A DNA stretch of 61,788 nt, from assembly GCF_002994635.1 (NCBI RefSeq), contig NZ_PVNL01000059.1, positions 1 through 61,788 on the forward strand, written 5' to 3'. The translations under genes were made by a program, and so were the position numbers. A model generated the notes under the pieces. It saw only the letters and a program-made list of their open reading frames with translations. It ran no database searches and had not been told where the DNA came from. This document shows positions 25,464-36,640 of the stretch, piece after piece (position 1 is the stretch's first letter; the number at the start of each line of letters is the position of its first letter). The stretch is from Enhygromyxa salina. Its GTDB lineage: Bacteria > Myxococcota_A > Polyangia > Nannocystales > Nannocystaceae.

Positions 25464-26833
25464 CCCAGGATCTCCGCGCGCTCCACCTGCGCAAGCTCCC
25501 GGGGGTCGACCGCGTGCTCGAGCACCCGCGGCTGACCGAGCTCGGGCTGCGCCACGCGTTGGTGCGGCGGGTGGTCGTCGACGCGATCGCAGCCGAGCGG
25601 GCTCGGGTCGTCGCGGCGCTCGACGCCGCCCGCGACCCCAGCCCGCCGGTCGCCGAGCTCGATGCGCTCGCCGCCGTCGCGCGGGCGCAGCTGGATCGCT
25701 GGCTGCAGGTCCACCCTCGGCCCGTGCTCAACGGCACGGGCGTGCTGCTGCACACCAACCTCGGTCGCGCGCCGCTGTCGGCGGCGGCCCGGGTCGCCGT
25801 CAATGATGCGGCTGGAACCTGCGATCTGGAGCTCGACCTCGACGACGGGAAGCGCGGCAGTCGGCTGGCGGTGCTCTCGCCGCTGCTGGCGGCGCTGTTC
25901 GAGGCCGAGGACGCGCTCGTCGTCAACAACGGCGCGGCGGCGCTGCTGCTCGCGTGCACGGCCCTCGCGGGTGGCGGTCCGACCGGTGGGGTCGTGCTCT
26001 CGCGCGGGCAGCACGTCGAGATCGGCGACAGCTTTCGCGTGGCCGAGATGGCCGCGGCCGGCGGGGTCCCGGTGATCTCGATCGGCAGCACCAACCGCAC
26101 CCACGTGCGCGACTACGTGGCCGCGCTGCGAGGCCGGCCCGCCGCGGCGCTGCTGTGGGCGCACCAGAGCAACTTCGTCCAGGCCGGGTTCGTGCACGAG
26201 CCACAGCTCGCGGAGCTCGCCGAGGTCGCGGGCTCGCACGGCGTGGCGCTGATCGCCGACCTCGGGAGCGGGTCGCTGGGACAGCCCCCCGGCGAGCCAA
26301 CCGTGAGCGACTACCTCATGCAGGGCGCGACGATCGTCAGCTTCTCCGGCGACAAGCTGCTCGGCGGTCCGCAGGCGGGGATCCTCGCCGGCTCGGCCGA
26401 CGCGATCGCACGCTGTCGTCGCCACCCGCTGGCCCGCGCGCTGCGGTGCGGCAAGCTGGCGCTCGCGGCCCTGCACGCGACCGCGATCGCCCACGCCAGC
26501 GCCAGCTCGCCGCGCTTGCCCCTGCACGACATGCTCGCAATTGACCAAGCGCAACTCCGCACACGCGGCGTGCGCCTGTGCCAAGCCCTCGGTTGGCCAC
26601 TGGATCGCGTGCAGGACACCGAGGCCACGATCGGCGGCGGCTCGCTGCCGGGCCAGCTGATCCCCAGCGTAGCCCTGGTCGCGCCCGGAAAGGCCCACCA
26701 GGTGGCGGCCCGGCTGCGTCGTGGGGACCCACCGCTGGTCGGGCGGGCGCGAGAAGATCAGCTGTGGATCGACCTGCGCACGCTCACCGAGATCCATGAC
26801 GACCTGTTGTTGAAGTGCCTGCGCCCGCTCTGA
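25460..26833 (+). CDS. selA: L-seryl-tRNA(Sec) selenium transferase
   Basis: A 457-residue PLP enzyme of normal length that converts Ser-tRNA(Sec) to Sec-tRNA(Sec) with selenophosphate. It has the N-terminal LRKLPGVDRVLEHP segment, VLNGTGVLLHTNLGRAPLS, VVNNGAAALLLACTAL, EIGDSFRVAEMAAAGG, SIGSTNRTHVRDY, and the PLP-binding Lys in SFSGDKLLGGPQAG. Its presence implies that the organism makes selenoproteins. Neither selB, selD nor tRNA(Sec) was recognised in the window. It is translationally coupled to the FHA gene. Confidence 0.95.
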   Translation: MTQDLRALHLRKLPGVDRVLEHPRLTELGLRHALVRRVVVDAIAAERARVVAALDAARDPSPPVAELDALAAVARAQLDRWLQVHPRPVLNGTGVLLHTNLGRAPLSAAARVAVNDAAGTCDLELDLDDGKRGSRLAVLSPLLAALFEAEDALVVNNGAAALLLACTALAGGGPTGGVVLSRGQHVEIGDSFRVAEMAAAGGVPVISIGSTNRTHVRDYVAALRGRPAAALLWAHQSNFVQAGFVHEPQLAELAEVAGSHGVALIADLGSGSLGQPPGEPTVSDYLMQGATIVSFSGDKLLGGPQAGILAGSADAIARCRRHPLARALRCGKLALAALHATAIAHASASSPRLPLHDMLAIDQAQLRTRGVRLCQALGWPLDRVQDTEATIGGGSLPGQLIPSVALVAPGKAHQVAARLRRGDPPLVGRAREDQLWIDLRTLTEIHDDLLLKCLRPL

Positions 26834-26895
26834 GGCGCGATCTTGGCGCGATCTTGAGCCTTGGTGGAAGCGCGGTTCGATCGGACACTCCCCCG

Positions 26896-27363
26896 ATGTC
26901 CGCCCGCGCCCCCTACGAGCTGTTCGTCGACAGAGAGCTGTTCGTGGTTCGCTGGCGCGACCCCACCGACGCGGGCGCCCGGGGCCTCGCGGTCGAGGTC
27001 GAGCGGCAGCACCGTGTTGTCGGCATTCCGCTGGTGTTCGTGTTCGTGATCGGACCCGACTGCCCGCCGCCGAGCAAGCAGACCGCCGAGCTCATGCTGC
27101 GCCATCACGAGCGGATCTACGACATCACCCAGACCGTTCGCGCCCTGGTGCTCGGCGGCTCGCTCCGCCAGACGGTGATGCGCAGCGTGCTGACGGCGAT
27201 GACCCTCGCCGCCGGCTTGCGCGGCCAGCCCTTCGCCGTTGACAAGACCACCGCGGATCTTGCTCGCGTGGTTCAGCAGATGCTGGGACGTGACGCGGAC
27301 CAGCTGGTCCAGGCGATGATCGCCAATGGAATCGTCACCGCCGCGGAGGCCGGGACGGCCTGA
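26896..27363 (+). CDS. Small cytoplasmic protein of unknown function
   Basis: A 155-residue protein beginning MSARAPYELFVDRELFVVRW. It alternates strand and helix (RVVGIPLVFVFVIGPDCPPP, RHHERIYDITQTVRALVLGG), with no signal peptide or membrane span. The pattern is reminiscent of STAS-like or DUF-type regulators but no family is certain. An upstream in-frame Met at 26815 would overlap selA. It lies 62 bp after selA and is convergent with the giant VWA gene. Confidence 0.65.
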   Translation: MSARAPYELFVDRELFVVRWRDPTDAGARGLAVEVERQHRVVGIPLVFVFVIGPDCPPPSKQTAELMLRHHERIYDITQTVRALVLGGSLRQTVMRSVLTAMTLAAGLRGQPFAVDKTTADLARVVQQMLGRDADQLVQAMIANGIVTAAEAGTA

Positions 27364-27444
27364 GGCTCGAGGACAGGACCAGCACGAAGGCCTACTAGAG
27401 CGCCGATTGGCCCCGTTCCTCGAGCTCCGTCGCAATCCGCCCGA

Positions 27445-30400
27445 TCAGTTATCCCACTGAGTGAGGGCGACCCGCTTGGTCCCCGGCTCGAGCGACAGCG
27501 TGAAGCTCTGCCGCCCAGTCGCGGTCTTGATCGTCAGCTTGGCACGGACCGGCGACTCGCTGTTGGACTCCGGTCGCGTGACCTCGATGAAGACCGTGCC
27601 GTTGACCTCGCGCAGCGTCATGATCTCGACCCGCTCCGCCCCGTCTCGCTCCTCGCGGATGCGCACGGACTCCGGACGCAGGACCGAGAGCCTGCGCCCG
27701 CGACGATCGATGAACGCGAGGTCCAGGTTCTCGGCGGCGGTCCAGCGCAGCTCGGCGCGGAGATCCGCGTTGCCGTGGAGGCGGCTCGTTGGATCCTGCA
27801 CGACAGGGGCATCGATCGCGCGCTCGGCCTGGCTCAGCGCCTGCTTGGCCTTGGTCGAGTTGACGCTGGTGCGGGCGCGGCCGAGCGCCGCGCGAGCCTC
27901 GGTGGTCCGGCCCGCGGCGGCCAGACACTCGACGTACGCGGCCGCGAACTCGCCGTTGGCCGGATCGATGCTGACCAGCGCGCGACGGTGGGAGCAGGCC
28001 CGCTCGAAGTCACCCGCGAGGGTCAGCGCGTCGGCCATGCGCCCGTGCAGCTTGGTCGAGAACGGCTCGACCTCGACGGCGCTGGCGTAGGCGCGCAGCG
28101 CCAGGGGATCACCCGCCGCCGCGATCTCGTCGGCGAGGGTCAGCAGCGCGGGCGAGTGATCAGGATCGGCGGCCGCCCAAGCTGCCGCGAACGCGAGCGC
28201 CTGCGGATGCCGGTCGCGGATCGCCCGACGCACGAGATCACGGTGGGCCTTGCGGCTGCCGGGATCGGCGTCGCGGGTGCGCTGAAGCTCGGCGATGACG
28301 TCCAGATCGCCGCCACTTGGGCCGCCCGCGGTGCGCAGCGACATCTGCGGGGGACGCCAACGCGACTGCTTTTCCCACTGCTGGTTGTGGGGATCCGGCA
28401 ACCCGCCGCCGTTCCATGAGTCATTGCTGGCACGCCGGTTGGGCTGGCTCGCGGACTTGGACTTGGACTTGGACTTCTTCTCGTCACTCTTGGGTGGCGG
28501 GGCCGGAGCGAAGCCGCCGCCGCCCTTGCCCGAGCTCGAGCCCGACGCACTGGACCCGCCGCCGATCAGCCCGTCGATGCTGTCGCCCTCCGCCTCCTCG
28601 GCTTCAAAGTCGCCGCCTGGTGCCGGGCCGAAGCTGCGGTCATCGAAGGGATCCTCGTCGGCAAAGTCGGGCGCGGGCGCGGGCGCGGCGTTGGGTGTGG
28701 GGCTGGGTTTGGGTTTGGGCTTGGACTCGGCAGCCGCGGCGTCCTTCGAGTCTGTCGGCTTGGCTTCCTTGGCGGGCTCGGCTGGCACGGCAGCTTCGGG
28801 CTCAGGCTCGGACGTGGGCTCGGCCTCGGCACCGCCAGCTGGCTCGTCGCTCCAGCTGTCCTTGTCCTCGGCCTTGCGAGCGACGTTGAACTCCCGAAAC
28901 ATGCGGTCGTTCTCGAGCACCAACAGGGCGGTGAAGCGCGACAGCACGTTGTACTCGCGCGACAGCTCGACGATGCGATCGGCCGCGGCCGCGCCCTCGG
29001 TCTGGGTGAGGTGGGTGATCTCGTGTTGGGCCCAGGTGCGGGGGAGGTGGGCGTGAACGACCCCGCCGCGCCCCGGCTGAGGGGAACCAGCGGCGCCGGG
29101 CTTGGAGTACTCCGCGTCGAGCATGACCTGGAAGCGCTCGTCGATCGCGGTCGCGGAGTCGCGGCCCTGGGTGTTGTGGAGCCGAACGTCGCCGCGCAGC
29201 ATCGAAGCGTCACCGTCGGCGAGCTTACCGACCAAGGTCAGCGAGTCGCCGGGTCGGAGCGCCGGGATCGCCTTCGGGTAGACGTCGGTCAGACCCGGCG
29301 GGAGCTCGAGCGCGAGGTCGCGGGCGACCGGGACCTGGGCCCGCAGCCGCAGCTCGCGGGCGATCTTTTGCAGGTCATCGCGGGCGTCAGTCTGGATCAG
29401 ATCGCCGCCGCTCTGGCGCACGAGGTTGTCGAGCACCAGCAGATCCGAGCGCGCACCCAGGGCGACCGCCTGCACGCGCAGGTGGCCGAGCTGCTCGCGG
29501 GCGAGGGCTCCGAGCTCGTCGGGCGTGAGCGCCCCGGAGGTCGGCACGCCGTCGCCCAGATAGACCACGACCTGCTCGACCTGCTCGGCCGGCTCTGGCT
29601 GGTTGCGCTGCTCGAGCTCGCCGAGCGAGGCGCCCGCGCGCTCGAGCATGTTGCCGATGTCGCTGGCGCCCGCGAGCCGCTGACGGTTCAAGAACCGGTC
29701 GACCTCCGCGAGCGAGTCTCGCGAGCTCGCGCCCGACATCGCCCGCATCCCGCCCTCGAGCTGATCGCAGGCCGTGTCACACGCGAGGATCGTGAACCGA
29801 TCATCGGGCTCGAGGGTCGCGAGCATGGCCTCGGTCATGCCCTGCGCCGCCGACCACAGCTCGGGCGTGGTCCCGTGGCTGCGGTCGAGCACGAACGCGT
29901 AGTGGACGGGCTTGCGCGTGGCTCCGAGCTCGAGATCGGGCCGCAGCGTGAGCATGAAGTAGCCCTGGCCGTCGCGGTCGCGGTGGGTCGCGGCCATCAC
30001 CCGGCGCTGCTCCTCGCCCGGCAGCGGCAGATCGACGCCGAGCTCGTGGGTGGGCTGGTAGTCGCGCTCGTGCATCGACAGCGCCAGCTGCCCGCCGCTG
30101 TGCTCGCGCGCGAGCTCGGCCATCGGCGTGGTGACCTTGGCCAGCGCCGCCGCGTCGAGCCCGGCCTCGTCGATCTTCACGTTGAACGTGAAGTCGCCGA
30201 TCTCCGTCGCGGTCGCCCCGGAGCCGCCCATTGGATAGCGGTAGCGCAGCGCCTCGCCGACCGCGGGCAGCACCTGCGTGTAGGCGATCTTGATGCGCCG
30301 CTCACCCTTGCCGGGGATCGGGAAGATGTTGAGCTTGAACACGCTGCCCTGCTCCCACTGCAACAGCGCGGGATCGCGGGGCACGGTCGCGTCGACGATC

Positions 30401-31431
30401 TGCCGGAAGATCTGCCGCGCGCGCTGCTTCTCGAGCATCTCGCCGCGCATCCAGGTGTCGCCGACCAGCAGCTGAAGATCCGAGATCGACGCGTCGGACG
30501 GCATCGGAAACTGATAGATGCCCTCGAGGGTCTGGCCCGAGTCGTTGTGGAAGGCCTGCTCGATCTCGGTCCGCGCGATCCGCCCCGAGATCGTGACGTT
30601 GACGGTCTGCTCGGTCAGGCGCAGCGACTGCCGCTCGACCTGGGAGCCGGCCCGCCGCGCGACCAGGCTGCCGACGCCCTCGGGGATGTCGTCGACGATC
30701 TGGGCGCTGCGCTCGAACGCTGCCGTCCACGCGGTCTCGTGCAGCGGGGTCAAGCTCAAGGTGGGGATCAGCGCGGCCGCGAGCAGGGTCTCGTCGGGTG
30801 GGGTCAGCGGTCGCGCGGTCGGGGCCGCGGGCGTCGAGATGCTCGCGCCCGGCCCCAGCGGAACCTCGCGCCCGGCCGTGTGCAGCCGGGCCCGACCCTG
30901 GACCACGCCAAAGTGGCGGGTGTCTCCGGCGTGGTGCAGCTCGACCTCGCCACGCTCGACGAGCAGGCGGTCGTCCGCCGCGAGGACCTCGAGCGGGGCA
31001 GCGTCGGTGAGCACGACCAGGCGGCCACGCGTGAGCTCGATCTGCTCGGGCTGGTCTGGGCCGCGCGCACCCGGGAGTCGCAGGCGGCTGTCTTCGTCCA
31101 CACGCAGGCGCTGGCCGCCGCTCAGCTCGAGCTCGACCCGGGTCCCTCGCGGGAGCTCGAGCCACTGCCCCGCGTGGACCGTCGCGCCCTCGCCCAGGAA
31201 CGCGCCCTCGGGCAGATCTGGCGAGCCGACCCCGCGGCTGCCGCGGATCTTGGTGATCTTGCCCGCGACGGCGTCCCCGGGACCGCTGGGGTCTGGATCA
31301 GCCTGCTCGGCCCCGGTGCCGGGGGTGCCGGGGTTTGGGGAGCTCTGGCAACAAAAGACCCCGCCGACGACTCCAACGAGGAGCATGGGCAGGGCCTTGA
31401 GGATCACGCGGGGGCGGGATGGTTCGGACAT
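27445..31431 (-). CDS. Giant FecR-like/VIT/VWA/TPR exported protein
   Basis: About 1328 residues, starting at ATG 31431 directly before an N-terminal hydrophobic segment (LPMLLVGVVGGVFCC, possible lipoprotein). Domains in order: a FecR-like strand region (about 60-200; TRVELELSGGQRLRVDEDS, LTRGRLVVLT); a VIT domain (about 270-430; NVTISGRIARTEIEQAFHND with LEGIYQFPMPSDASI and IFPIPGKGERRIKIAYTQ); a VWA domain from about 520 with a degenerate metal site (DRSHG instead of DxSxS); and long disordered Pro/Glu/Lys/Ser and Gly/Ser regions (870-1030). It ends with TPR-like helices (ALRAYASAVEVEPFSTKLHG) and a final beta domain. VIT-VWA proteins are usually surface or inter-alpha-trypsin-inhibitor-like binding proteins. 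It lies 70 bp after a co-directional Ser/Thr kinase gene and may be its target or reporter. Confidence 0.82.
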   Translation of the reverse strand: MSEPSRPRVILKALPMLLVGVVGGVFCCQSSPNPGTPGTGAEQADPDPSGPGDAVAGKITKIRGSRGVGSPDLPEGAFLGEGATVHAGQWLELPRGTRVELELSGGQRLRVDEDSRLRLPGARGPDQPEQIELTRGRLVVLTDAAPLEVLAADDRLLVERGEVELHHAGDTRHFGVVQGRARLHTAGREVPLGPGASISTPAAPTARPLTPPDETLLAAALIPTLSLTPLHETAWTAAFERSAQIVDDIPEGVGSLVARRAGSQVERQSLRLTEQTVNVTISGRIARTEIEQAFHNDSGQTLEGIYQFPMPSDASISDLQLLVGDTWMRGEMLEKQRARQIFRQIVDATVPRDPALLQWEQGSVFKLNIFPIPGKGERRIKIAYTQVLPAVGEALRYRYPMGGSGATATEIGDFTFNVKIDEAGLDAAALAKVTTPMAELAREHSGGQLALSMHERDYQPTHELGVDLPLPGEEQRRVMAATHRDRDGQGYFMLTLRPDLELGATRKPVHYAFVLDRSHGTTPELWSAAQGMTEAMLATLEPDDRFTILACDTACDQLEGGMRAMSGASSRDSLAEVDRFLNRQRLAGASDIGNMLERAGASLGELEQRNQPEPAEQVEQVVVYLGDGVPTSGALTPDELGALAREQLGHLRVQAVALGARSDLLVLDNLVRQSGGDLIQTDARDDLQKIARELRLRAQVPVARDLALELPPGLTDVYPKAIPALRPGDSLTLVGKLADGDASMLRGDVRLHNTQGRDSATAIDERFQVMLDAEYSKPGAAGSPQPGRGGVVHAHLPRTWAQHEITHLTQTEGAAAADRIVELSREYNVLSRFTALLVLENDRMFREFNVARKAEDKDSWSDEPAGGAEAEPTSEPEPEAAVPAEPAKEAKPTDSKDAAAAESKPKPKPSPTPNAAPAPAPDFADEDPFDDRSFGPAPGGDFEAEEAEGDSIDGLIGGGSSASGSSSGKGGGGFAPAPPPKSDEKKSKSKSKSASQPNRRASNDSWNGGGLPDPHNQQWEKQSRWRPPQMSLRTAGGPSGGDLDVIAELQRTRDADPGSRKAHRDLVRRAIRDRHPQALAFAAAWAAADPDHSPALLTLADEIAAAGDPLALRAYASAVEVEPFSTKLHGRMADALTLAGDFERACSHRRALVSIDPANGEFAAAYVECLAAAGRTTEARAALGRARTSVNSTKAKQALSQAERAIDAPVVQDPTSRLHGNADLRAELRWTAAENLDLAFIDRRGRRLSVLRPESVRIREERDGAERVEIMTLREVNGTVFIEVTRPESNSESPVRAKLTIKTATGRQSFTLSLEPGTKRVALTQWDN

Positions 31432-31501
31432 GGCGGAGGCTTCGATCGGCGGGGACCGCGAGAGCGGGTCGCCGCCCAACGCCGGCCTGGGAGGGAGTCT
31501 T

Positions 31502-33004
<1,503 letters not shown>

Positions 33005-33261
33005 TGCGTTAGACCCCTTCGGGCACTCGGTACTCTGCCATAGGCGGCCGCTTCGCGTTCGTTCGCTGACGCACTCGCATGTTACAATTGGGTAGTCTTG
33101 GGTGGTCTTTCAACCACTCTCATATCCTGCACGGCATGGTCGCTCGTCTCGCGGCGGGCCGCTCGGTCGATGCAGCGGCTAGTTGTACGCGCGCCGTCGC
33201 GATGGATTGAGCAATAATGCGCGTGGTCGCGAGTGGCTCGAAAGGACCCGGCGAACGACGT

Positions 33262-36192
33262 TCAGGGCGTCATTGGCGGGGGGCGATGCATGGCGCGCCA
33301 CGCCTCGACGGCGGCGGCTCGCTCGGTCAGGCCCAGGCGCATGTAGATCGCGTGGGCGTCGTGGGCGAGCGTCTCGACTGGCGTCGCCCAGCCATCGAGG
33401 GCGGCGAGGGTCTGGGCCAGGTCGAACCGCAATTGTGCAGCTTGTGCCGTACCCGCCATTGTGGCCGGCCAATCGGCGAGGGAACGCTGCAATGGTTCAC
33501 GGGCTTGGGCCGGACGCTCGAGGTTGAGCAGCGCGTTTCCGACCCCGAGCCGCGCGCTCACGACTTGCGAGCTGTCCATCGGGTGCACGCGCTCCGCCAG
33601 GCGCAGCGACTCTTGATAGTTCGCGAGCGCCTGCTGCCAGCGAGCGGCGCGTTGATGATCCGCGCCGAGCTCCAGCAAGATCAGGGCGCGATTGGAAAAG
33701 TCGTGCTCGGGGATCAACGCGAGCGCCTCGCGATAGCCCTGGGCGGCGTGTCCTCGCTCGCCGAGCTTGCTGTGCACGGTCGCAAGCTCGATGAGCAGCT
33801 CGGCGAGGTGTCGCTGCGCCGCGGCGGTCGGCTGCGAGTCGAGCAGCTGGCGGCGCAGCTCGACCGCGCGGGTCAAGCTGGCGCCCGCGGCCTCGTGGCG
33901 CCCGAGGGCCGTCTGCGCCCGGGCGACCTCGCGCAGGGCCTCGGCGAGCAGCGGACTGTGGTGCTCGCCGTGCCGCTCGTAGCTGGTCAGCGCGGCTTGG
34001 GCGTGGCGCAGCGAGAGCGTGAGGTCACCCTCGAACGCGGCCACGCGGCTGAGACTGAGCGACACGCTGGCGCGGGTGATCTCGTCGAAGCCCCGCTCTT
34101 GCATCTCGGCGAGCAGCCCTTCAAACAGCTCGCGCGCGCGGGCGGCCTGACCCGCGGCCAGCAACGCCTTGGCCAGCGCCTGGCGCTGGCGCTGACGCTC
34201 GAACGTGGGATCGCCGATGCGCTCGAGCAGCGCCTCGGTGTGCTCGAGGACGGCGATGGCCTCGGTCGCCCTCGAGCCTGACTCGTGGCCGGATCCCAGA
34301 CCAGCACCCACGCCAGCACCCAGACCTGAATTCAGGCCCGAATTCAGACCCGAACCCAAGGTCCAGCCCAGCTCGACCATCGCCCGAGCCCGGACACGAT
34401 CCGCCCCAACCCGCTCCGACACCCTCGCGGCCTCTCGCAGGTGGGCTTCGGCGTCGACCAGCGCGTCTTCGTCACGCTCGGCGATCGCGAGCGAGATCAG
34501 CGACTCGGCGAGCAGGGACCCGCTCGCGCGGCGGGCCGGGAGCGCGCGCAGCTTGGCGACGAGATCCTCCGCGCGCCCGCGCGTCTGGCTGTCGCCGCCC
34601 GCGAGCGTCAGCCAGCGCAGCTGCTCGAGCTCGGTGACGAGGGGCGTCGCAGCCTCGGCGTGAGCCCGAGCGTCCGGGGGATCATCGCCCGTGCACGCGT
34701 GTGGCTCGGGCAGCGCCGCGAGGGTCCGCGCGGCGTTCCTCAGCGCTCGGTCCTCGGCGTGCGTGAGCGCGGTCGTGAGCGCGCTGACCTGGGCCAGCTG
34801 ACCGCTCAGGCAGGTCGCGCGGCGTAGATCGAGCGCCGTCGGCTCGTGGTGCGAGTGGCGGCTCTGACAGATCGCCTGGCGTGCCTCGACCCACTGCTTG
34901 GCCCACGCGCCGAGCTCCGCGACGACGCGCTCACCCGCCGCTGCCCCCGGTTGATCGAGCTGCGCGAACCGAGCGGCGAGCTGGTCTCGGGCCGCGGGTC
35001 CGAGCGTCGCGTCGAGCTCACGCTCGACGTTGGCGCAGGCGTCGACGGCCCCGGCCCGAGGGATCATGATCCCGAGCGCGACGGCTGTGACCGCGATGGC
35101 CCCGATCGCGGCCACCCGCTTGTGCCGACGCCGACGCGAGGGGTGTCGCTCGAGCGCGTCGAGCAGATCTTCCATGGTTGCGAAGCGATCGTCGGGCGCG
35201 ACGGACAGACCCCGGAGCAGCACCCGGTTGAGCCAGCGCGGGGCCTTGGCGGGCAGGGTGACCTCACCCTCGCGGACCCGCTGGGCCAGCTGCTGCGCGG
35301 TCTGAGCCTGGAACGGGTGCTGGCCGTGGATCGCCTCGAACAGGGTCAGACAAAACGCGAATTGGTCCGAGCGTTCGTCGGCCCGCGCGTGCATGTGCTG
35401 CTCGGGCGCGAAGTACCGGACCCGGGCCAGGGCCTCGGCCTCGTCGGGGGCGGGTCGCTCGTCGGCGTCGATCGGCAGCGCCGCGAAGCTGCCGCTGAGT
35501 GGCCCGGCCCCGCAGCCGGCCTCACCCGCTGCATCGCCGACGCTGTCTTCACTCTGGTCGTCGTGCTCGGCCGGCTCGGCATGCGCCCCAGCGTCGAGCA
35601 GGTCCGCGTGCGCGCTCGAGATCCTTGCGAGGCCAAAGTCGAGCACCCGGACCTGCCCGTCCCAGCCGACCAGCACATTCTCGGGCTTGAAGTCACGGTG
35701 GATCACACCAGCCGCATGGGCGGCCGCGAGCCCCTGTCCGGCGCTGATCAGCACGGGCAGCACCTCGCCCCACGGACGCGGGGTCTGCATCCACTCGCGC
35801 AGATCCTTGCCCTCGACCAGCTCCATCGCCAGGTACAGCGCGCCACGGTGGACGTCGGCTGCCCAGATCCTCACGACCGCGGGGTGACCCAGGCGCGCGA
35901 GGGCGCGGGCGTCTCGCAGCACTCGCTCGGCGGCGCGGCGGCTCGGCGAGCGCAGCAGCTTGAGGGCGACGCGGCGCTCGGCGGCCGGGTCCCATGCGTC
36001 GTACACCACGCCCATCGCCCCGTGGCCCAAGATCCCGCGAACCTCGAAGCCCGCGAAGCGCTCGCCGACCGCGAGCTGGCGGTGGCGGCTCGCGTCGCGC
36101 AGATCTTCGTAGCTGTCGCCAAGCGTGACCGTGGGGCCGTCGGGTCGCGCCGGTTGCTCGAGGCGTCCTGCCGTCAAGCTGTCATCGAACAC
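33262..36192 (-). CDS. Ser/Thr protein kinase with TPR region
   Basis: A 976-residue protein. The kinase domain (about residues 45-340) has FEVRGILGHGAMGVVYDAWD, catalytic Lys78 in VALKLL, HRDFKPENVLVGWDGQ, LDFGLARISS and YFAPEQHMHA. An inserted acidic segment of about 50 residues sits between the DFG segment and the substrate-binding part. A single helix follows (KRVAAIGAIAVTAVALGIMI), then 550 residues of helical repeats of TPR type (SLRHAQAALTSYERHGEHH, RGHAAQGYREALALIPEHD, ALANYQESLRLAERVHPMD). Such STK-TPR proteins are abundant in myxobacteria, with the repeats outside the membrane as a possible sensor. It is separated from the next kinase by 257 bp and may not share its promoter. Confidence 0.93.
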   Translation of the reverse strand: MFDDSLTAGRLEQPARPDGPTVTLGDSYEDLRDASRHRQLAVGERFAGFEVRGILGHGAMGVVYDAWDPAAERRVALKLLRSPSRRAAERVLRDARALARLGHPAVVRIWAADVHRGALYLAMELVEGKDLREWMQTPRPWGEVLPVLISAGQGLAAAHAAGVIHRDFKPENVLVGWDGQVRVLDFGLARISSAHADLLDAGAHAEPAEHDDQSEDSVGDAAGEAGCGAGPLSGSFAALPIDADERPAPDEAEALARVRYFAPEQHMHARADERSDQFAFCLTLFEAIHGQHPFQAQTAQQLAQRVREGEVTLPAKAPRWLNRVLLRGLSVAPDDRFATMEDLLDALERHPSRRRRHKRVAAIGAIAVTAVALGIMIPRAGAVDACANVERELDATLGPAARDQLAARFAQLDQPGAAAGERVVAELGAWAKQWVEARQAICQSRHSHHEPTALDLRRATCLSGQLAQVSALTTALTHAEDRALRNAARTLAALPEPHACTGDDPPDARAHAEAATPLVTELEQLRWLTLAGGDSQTRGRAEDLVAKLRALPARRASGSLLAESLISLAIAERDEDALVDAEAHLREAARVSERVGADRVRARAMVELGWTLGSGLNSGLNSGLGAGVGAGLGSGHESGSRATEAIAVLEHTEALLERIGDPTFERQRQRQALAKALLAAGQAARARELFEGLLAEMQERGFDEITRASVSLSLSRVAAFEGDLTLSLRHAQAALTSYERHGEHHSPLLAEALREVARAQTALGRHEAAGASLTRAVELRRQLLDSQPTAAAQRHLAELLIELATVHSKLGERGHAAQGYREALALIPEHDFSNRALILLELGADHQRAARWQQALANYQESLRLAERVHPMDSSQVVSARLGVGNALLNLERPAQAREPLQRSLADWPATMAGTAQAAQLRFDLAQTLAALDGWATPVETLAHDAHAIYMRLGLTERAAAVEAWRAMHRPPPMTP

Positions 36193-36640
36193 ATGAACAC
36201 GCTAGCAGACAATGGTTCAGGGCGTACGGGAGAAGCGAGGGGGTCGGTGGCGCGGCTTCGGCAACCGCGGCGATGTTGCGTATGCGCGTTCCGGTAGCGC
36301 GTAGCGAGCCGTCAGCCGACCGCTGTTCCTAACACTGTTTGTTTGGTGAACCGTCGTGGCTCCGCGACCACGCTCGCCCTGGCCGATGCCGTCGTCGTCG
36401 GTCGGACATGGCGTGCCGAACTCGTCATCGTCGTTACAAGCGATCGTCCAGACACGCCGCCGCGCCCCAGGCTGATCGTGAGGAGCAGCCCCTGCGACAA
36501 TCGCGGTGATCTCCAGCGCCGCAGCATTAGCACTGGCGAGCGCACCCACGGCTGCGTGCGCCCAGGCAGAGCGCGTGCGTGCCATGCCGAGCTCGACGCG
36601 GCCCGTTGACCGCCGATCCACGCGACTCTACCGTTCGCCG
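36193..36640. other. Intergenic, divergent promoter region
   Basis: 448 bp between divergent genes. It must hold promoters for the TPR kinase (minus) and the acylase (plus). Short frames exist on both strands, including one on the minus strand from about 36580 with an Ala-rich N-terminus, but none shows a ribosome site or family motif. No repeats or RNA gene were seen. Confidence 0.5.

Noticed and set aside
36217..36621. Possible small Ala-rich secreted protein on the minus strand between kinase and acylase
   Set aside because: No ribosome site or family pattern; the region is the divergent promoter gap.
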